IMG/VR virus record: IMGVR_UViG_3300042934_000195
Span: 1-24,146 of that record
Strand: one strand, 5' to 3'
Length of the DNA stretch: 24,146 bases
Source: a virus
The notes under the pieces were generated by a model that ran no database searches, was not told the DNA's origin, and worked only from the letters and a program-made list of their open reading frames with translations. Position numbers and translations under genes: made by a program. Every line of letters starts with the position of its first letter. The stretch's first letter is position 1. Shown here piece after piece: positions 22,215-24,146 of this stretch.

Positions 22215-22257
22215 ATATATAGTATATTTTCCAATATAAACACAATATATGGTATAT
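22215..22257. repeat. Two direct copies of an ATATA-N3-TATAT dyad
   Basis: ATATATAGTATAT (22215-22227) and ATATATGGTATAT (22245-22257) lie 30 bases apart, about three helical turns, just upstream of the XRE promoter. Cooperative operator sites for the XRE protein are a reasonable inference. Confidence 0.4.
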
Positions 22258-22285
22258 CTTTCATGTAGATTTTTGTCGAAATTGC

Positions 22286-22294
22286 TGTTATACT
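22286..22294 (+). promoter_or_regulatory. Extended -10 promoter for the XRE gene
   Basis: TGTTATACT is an extended -10 element (TG-N-TATACT). No good -35 box is seen, which is common with extended -10 promoters. The second dyad (22245-22257) lies just upstream of the -35 area. Confidence 0.4.
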
Positions 22295-22368
22295 TTTATC
22301 ACTTTAACATGTGTGACATCGGATGGATAATAATAACTATCATATTAAATAAAGTAGTGGTAATTTAA

Positions 22369-22593
22369 ATGAAAGTATTAAATAACATTAAGAAAATCAG
22401 ATGGGAACGAAATATGTCGTCACGCCAATTAGCAGAGTTATCTGGTGTAAGTCATAGTATGATAAATAAAATAGAGAACGGAAAATCATACCCAACACAA
22501 ATAACAATTCTGTTAATATCTCAAGCATTAAATTTGAAAGCCGAAGAGGTTTTTGAATTGGATTATAATAACTTGTCGCTGTATAATATATGA
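22369..22593 (+). CDS. XRE (Cro/C1-type) transcription regulator
   Basis: A 74-residue protein made almost entirely of a Cro/C1 helix-turn-helix domain: IKKIRWERNMSSRQLAEL (helices 1-2), SGVSHSMINKIENGKSYP (recognition helix and turn), then a helix ending in ALNLKAEEVFEL. Such proteins bind palindromic operators as dimers. It follows the recombinase and a region with matching dyads, and probably controls this accessory segment, perhaps together with its own promoter. Only a weak GTGG site precedes the ATG. The small size leaves no room for a dimerisation or effector domain. Confidence 0.85.
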   Translation: MKVLNNIKKIRWERNMSSRQLAELSGVSHSMINKIENGKSYPTQITILLISQALNLKAEEVFELDYNNLSLYNI

Positions 22594-22614
22594 ACCAAAA
22601 AGCCTTAAAATGTA

Positions 22615-22641
22615 ACATATTATAAAAATATGTGATATAAT
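22615..22641 (+). promoter_or_regulatory. Extended -10 promoter with overlapping inverted repeat
   Basis: TGATATAAT (22633-22641) is a perfect extended -10 box. ACATATT (22615-22621) and AATATGT (22627-22633) form an inverted repeat across the spacer, where a repressor would block polymerase. It serves the gene at 22691. Confidence 0.45.
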
Positions 22642-22690
22642 TGCCAAATAATAACTAACAATTATTAATATTTTAGGGAGGTAATTTTTA

Positions 22691-23014
22691 ATGATGAGGT
22701 TAACAATTGACGAGTTACAAGAAAGATGGATGATGTTGTATTATGAAATGGGTGTTGATGAACTATTAATCACTGAAAAATTTAACAGCAAGGAAGAACG
22801 TAATTTTATTGTAAATGGTTTAACCATGGAATTCGTTGATGATATAGTCATATGCTACGATAATAATGACATCATTATTAACAACGTGTGCGTTCTAATG
22901 ATGTTTTTAAGGAAACATTTAACTAATATATATCTAATACCAGTGGATAGTGGATATGTTGAACAGTTGGAATTTGGTGAACATGGGGTTGTTTTAGTAA
23001 AAAAGGCAAGTTAA
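22691..23014 (+). CDS. Hypothetical protein, last gene of accessory region
   Basis: A 107-residue protein that I do not recognise. It has a short N-terminal helix (IDELQERWMMLYYEMG), then mixed alpha/beta with DDIVICYDNNDIIINN, and ends in a beta-like stretch GEHGVVLVKKAS. GGGAGG precedes an ATGATG; I take the first ATG. It has its own extended -10 promoter with an operator-like repeat and ends at two tandem terminators, so it is an independently controlled unit, perhaps a lysogenic-conversion (moron) gene. Confidence 0.55.
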   Translation: MMRLTIDELQERWMMLYYEMGVDELLITEKFNSKEERNFIVNGLTMEFVDDIVICYDNNDIIINNVCVLMMFLRKHLTNIYLIPVDSGYVEQLEFGEHGVVLVKKAS

Positions 23015-23044
23015 ATATAATAAGTTAATAAAACAAATTTTACA

Positions 23045-23073
23045 AGAGGATGGTTAATACTATCCTCTTTTTT
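23045..23073 (+). terminator. Intrinsic terminator, first of tandem pair before tape measure
   Basis: AGAGGATGGT (23045-23054) pairs with ACTATCCTCT (23059-23068), one G-U pair, loop TAAT, then a T run to 23073. Confidence 0.85.
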
Positions 23074-23105
23074 GTTGGAAATAAATATTGAAATTAAAAT
23101 AATTC

Positions 23106-23132
23106 GCACCTTTCGATTAAGGTGCTATTTTT
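23106..23132 (+). terminator. Intrinsic terminator, right border of accessory region
   Basis: GCACCTT (23106-23112) pairs with AAGGTGC (23119-23125), followed by TATTTTT. It resembles the left-border terminator (20162-20191) in stem and loop and stands 46 bases before the tape measure start. Confidence 0.75.
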
Positions 23133-23170
23133 ATGCATTTTAATCAATTTTTAGAAAGGATGTGAAAATA

Positions 23171-24073
23171 ATGGCTAATGAATTTAATATTGGAGTTGGC
23201 GTTGTTGCTGATGTAGATTCAAAAAAAATACAAACACAATTGGATAGTAAAGTAAAGAATGTAAAAATTAATGCAGAAACAAATTTAAAATTTGATAAAA
23301 ACATTTTAGATAATCAGATATCAACATATTTAAAGAAAAACACAAAACTAACGAGTGATTTTAAAAATCAGTTTGTTGATTTACAAGGAAGAATAAAACA
23401 AGTTGATGCTATCCAATTTAGAAACTTACGTAAAGAGTTTAATTCTATAAAATCCGACGCGACTTCTTTAGGTAAAACGGGAACTACAATATTTGAAAAA
23501 TTTAAGAGTGATATTGGTAACTTTCTTACATTCGTAACTGCTGGTGGTGCGGTAATGGGTGTAATTTCAACTTTTAGAGATATAGTTACAGAAGTTAAAA
23601 ATATTGATACAGCAATGATTTCTTTAAAAAAAGTAACAAATGAAACAGATGTGACATACAGCAATTTTTTGACTAACGCTTCTCAAAAAGCGAAAGAGCT
23701 AGGTTCGTCAATTTCTGATTTAGTAAACTCAACAGCAGATTTTGCTAGACTTGGATATAATTTGTTAGATGCGTCATCTCTTGCAGAAGTTGCAACGTTA
23801 TATAAAAATGTCGGAGATGGAATTGATATATCTGAAGCAACTAATTCTATTATATCTACCATGAAAGCTTTCGATATAGCAGCACAAGATTCAATTACAA
23901 TAATTGACAAATATAATGAAGTAGGAAATAATTTTAGCATTTCGTCGGCTGGAATCGGAGAAGCACTTCAAAGGTCAGCATCTGCGCTAGTTGAAGCAGG
24001 GAATACAATTGATGAAGCTATTGCGTTAACAGTATCTGCTAATAATGTTGTACAAAATCCGGAACAAGTGGGT
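23171..24073 (+). CDS. Tail tape measure protein, 5' exon
   Basis: The first 301 codons of the protein that sets tail length and passes to the cell during infection. It shows an N-terminal coiled region, a hydrophobic Gly/Ala stretch at about 117-133 (FLTFVTAGGAVMGVIS), and the conserved TP901-like tape measure core from about 140 on (IDTAMISLKKVTNETD, then SSAGIGEALQRSASAL and VVQNPEQVG). In relatives the phrase NPEQVG is followed by more protein with a T/S-x-x-x-x-RIRG-type motif; here the frame instead runs into KHMPKYAAMYI and a stop, which is intron sequence. The ATG at 23171 has AGAAAGGATGTGA upstream; the GTG at 23162 lies in that site. The rest of the gene lies beyond the window. Confidence 0.85.
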
Positions 24074-24146
24074 AAACATATGCCCAAATATGCAGCAATG
24101 TATATATAGAAAGTAGCTATATCGGTTAAAAGACAGTGATGTTCAA
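24069..24146 (+). other. Group I intron, 5' end (P1 and P2-like helices)
   Basis: Exon bases TGGGT (24069-24073) pair perfectly with GCCCA (24082-24086), ending in the U-G wobble that marks a group I 5' splice site, so the intron should start at 24074. The exon motif UGGGU is the same type as in the T4 td intron. A P2-like hairpin follows: ATATAG (24104-24109) with CTATAT (24117-24122). The catalytic core (P3-P8) and the 3' splice site would lie beyond the window. An in-frame stop at 24107 truncates the unspliced message. Confidence 0.65.

Larger units (their letters stand above)
22175..22327. promoter_or_regulatory. Nested inverted repeats downstream of the recombinase, candidate attachment/arm region
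   Basis: TCCATCCG (22175-22182) is the exact inverse of CGGATGGA (22320-22327). Inside it, TCACAC (22196-22201) is the inverse of GTGTGA (22311-22316). The middle contains two dyads and a promoter. Tyrosine recombinase attachment sites often lie next to the recombinase gene and carry such repeats, but no core crossover site can be named. The whole gap, 22131-22368, has no gene. Confidence 0.35.

Noticed and set aside
24074-24109. KHMPKYAAMYI as the true C-terminus of a short tape measure protein
   Set aside because: Tape measure proteins continue well past NPEQVG, and the sequence from 24074 forms P1 of a group I intron with the exon.
1-24146. CRISPR array, tRNA genes or insertion sequence
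   Set aside because: No regularly spaced repeats, no tRNA cloverleaf and no transposase were found by eye.

Overview
This is a piece of a temperate, tailed double-stranded DNA phage or prophage. It carries the packaging, head, neck and tail genes up to the start of the tape measure gene. Every supported gene lies on the + strand. The DNA is very AT-rich, and nearly all genes follow strong AAAGGAGG-type ribosome binding sites. That, with the protein families seen, points to a low-GC Firmicutes host, most likely a gut member of the Clostridia (inference). The standard bacterial code fits throughout. No tail sheath gene lies between the neck genes and the tube gene, so a siphovirus-like virion is the simplest reading.

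Layout. Positions 1-1014 hold the 3' part of a degraded LAGLIDADG homing endonuclease and a small membrane protein. Positions 1184-3328 hold a calcineurin-like metallophosphoesterase, a very acidic protein and a helical protein. Tandem terminators and a compact three-way-junction RNA then precede a NUMOD/HNH homing endonuclease (3519-4418). The structural module follows: putative small terminase, large terminase, portal, protease with a nested scaffold start, decoration protein, major capsid protein, connector and stopper proteins, tail terminator and tail tube (4446-16346). Positions 16409-20044 carry small zinc-ribbon proteins, a winged-helix RepL-like protein, a DUF1064 nuclease and putative tail assembly proteins. 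Positions 20192-23105 look like an accessory insertion between two near-duplicate terminators: an antirepressor-like/nuclease fusion, a tyrosine recombinase, an XRE regulator and an unknown gene. The tape measure gene begins at 23171 and is cut at 24073 by what looks like a group I intron, whose first 73 bases end the window.

How the parts work together. The terminases package DNA through the portal. Protease, scaffold, capsid and decoration proteins build the head. Connector, stopper and tail terminator join it to a tail built from tube, chaperone-like and tape measure proteins. Four invasive elements of different kinds sit in this operon: LAGLIDADG remnant, HNH enzyme, PD-(D/E)XK fusion and group I intron.

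Most notable observations: (1) four genes with good ribosome binding sites appear to start at ATC, ACG, ATA (or ATT) and ATT, with no well-placed canonical start; (2) a group I intron P1 helix in the tape measure gene; (3) a structured RNA before the HNH gene whose loop is perfectly complementary to the nine bases before its ATG; (4) a recurrent TAATAATAAACAT-like motif at or just after the stop codons of seven genes; (5) a protease/scaffold gene with an internal strong start; (6) the terminator-flanked accessory insertion with its own operator-like dyads.
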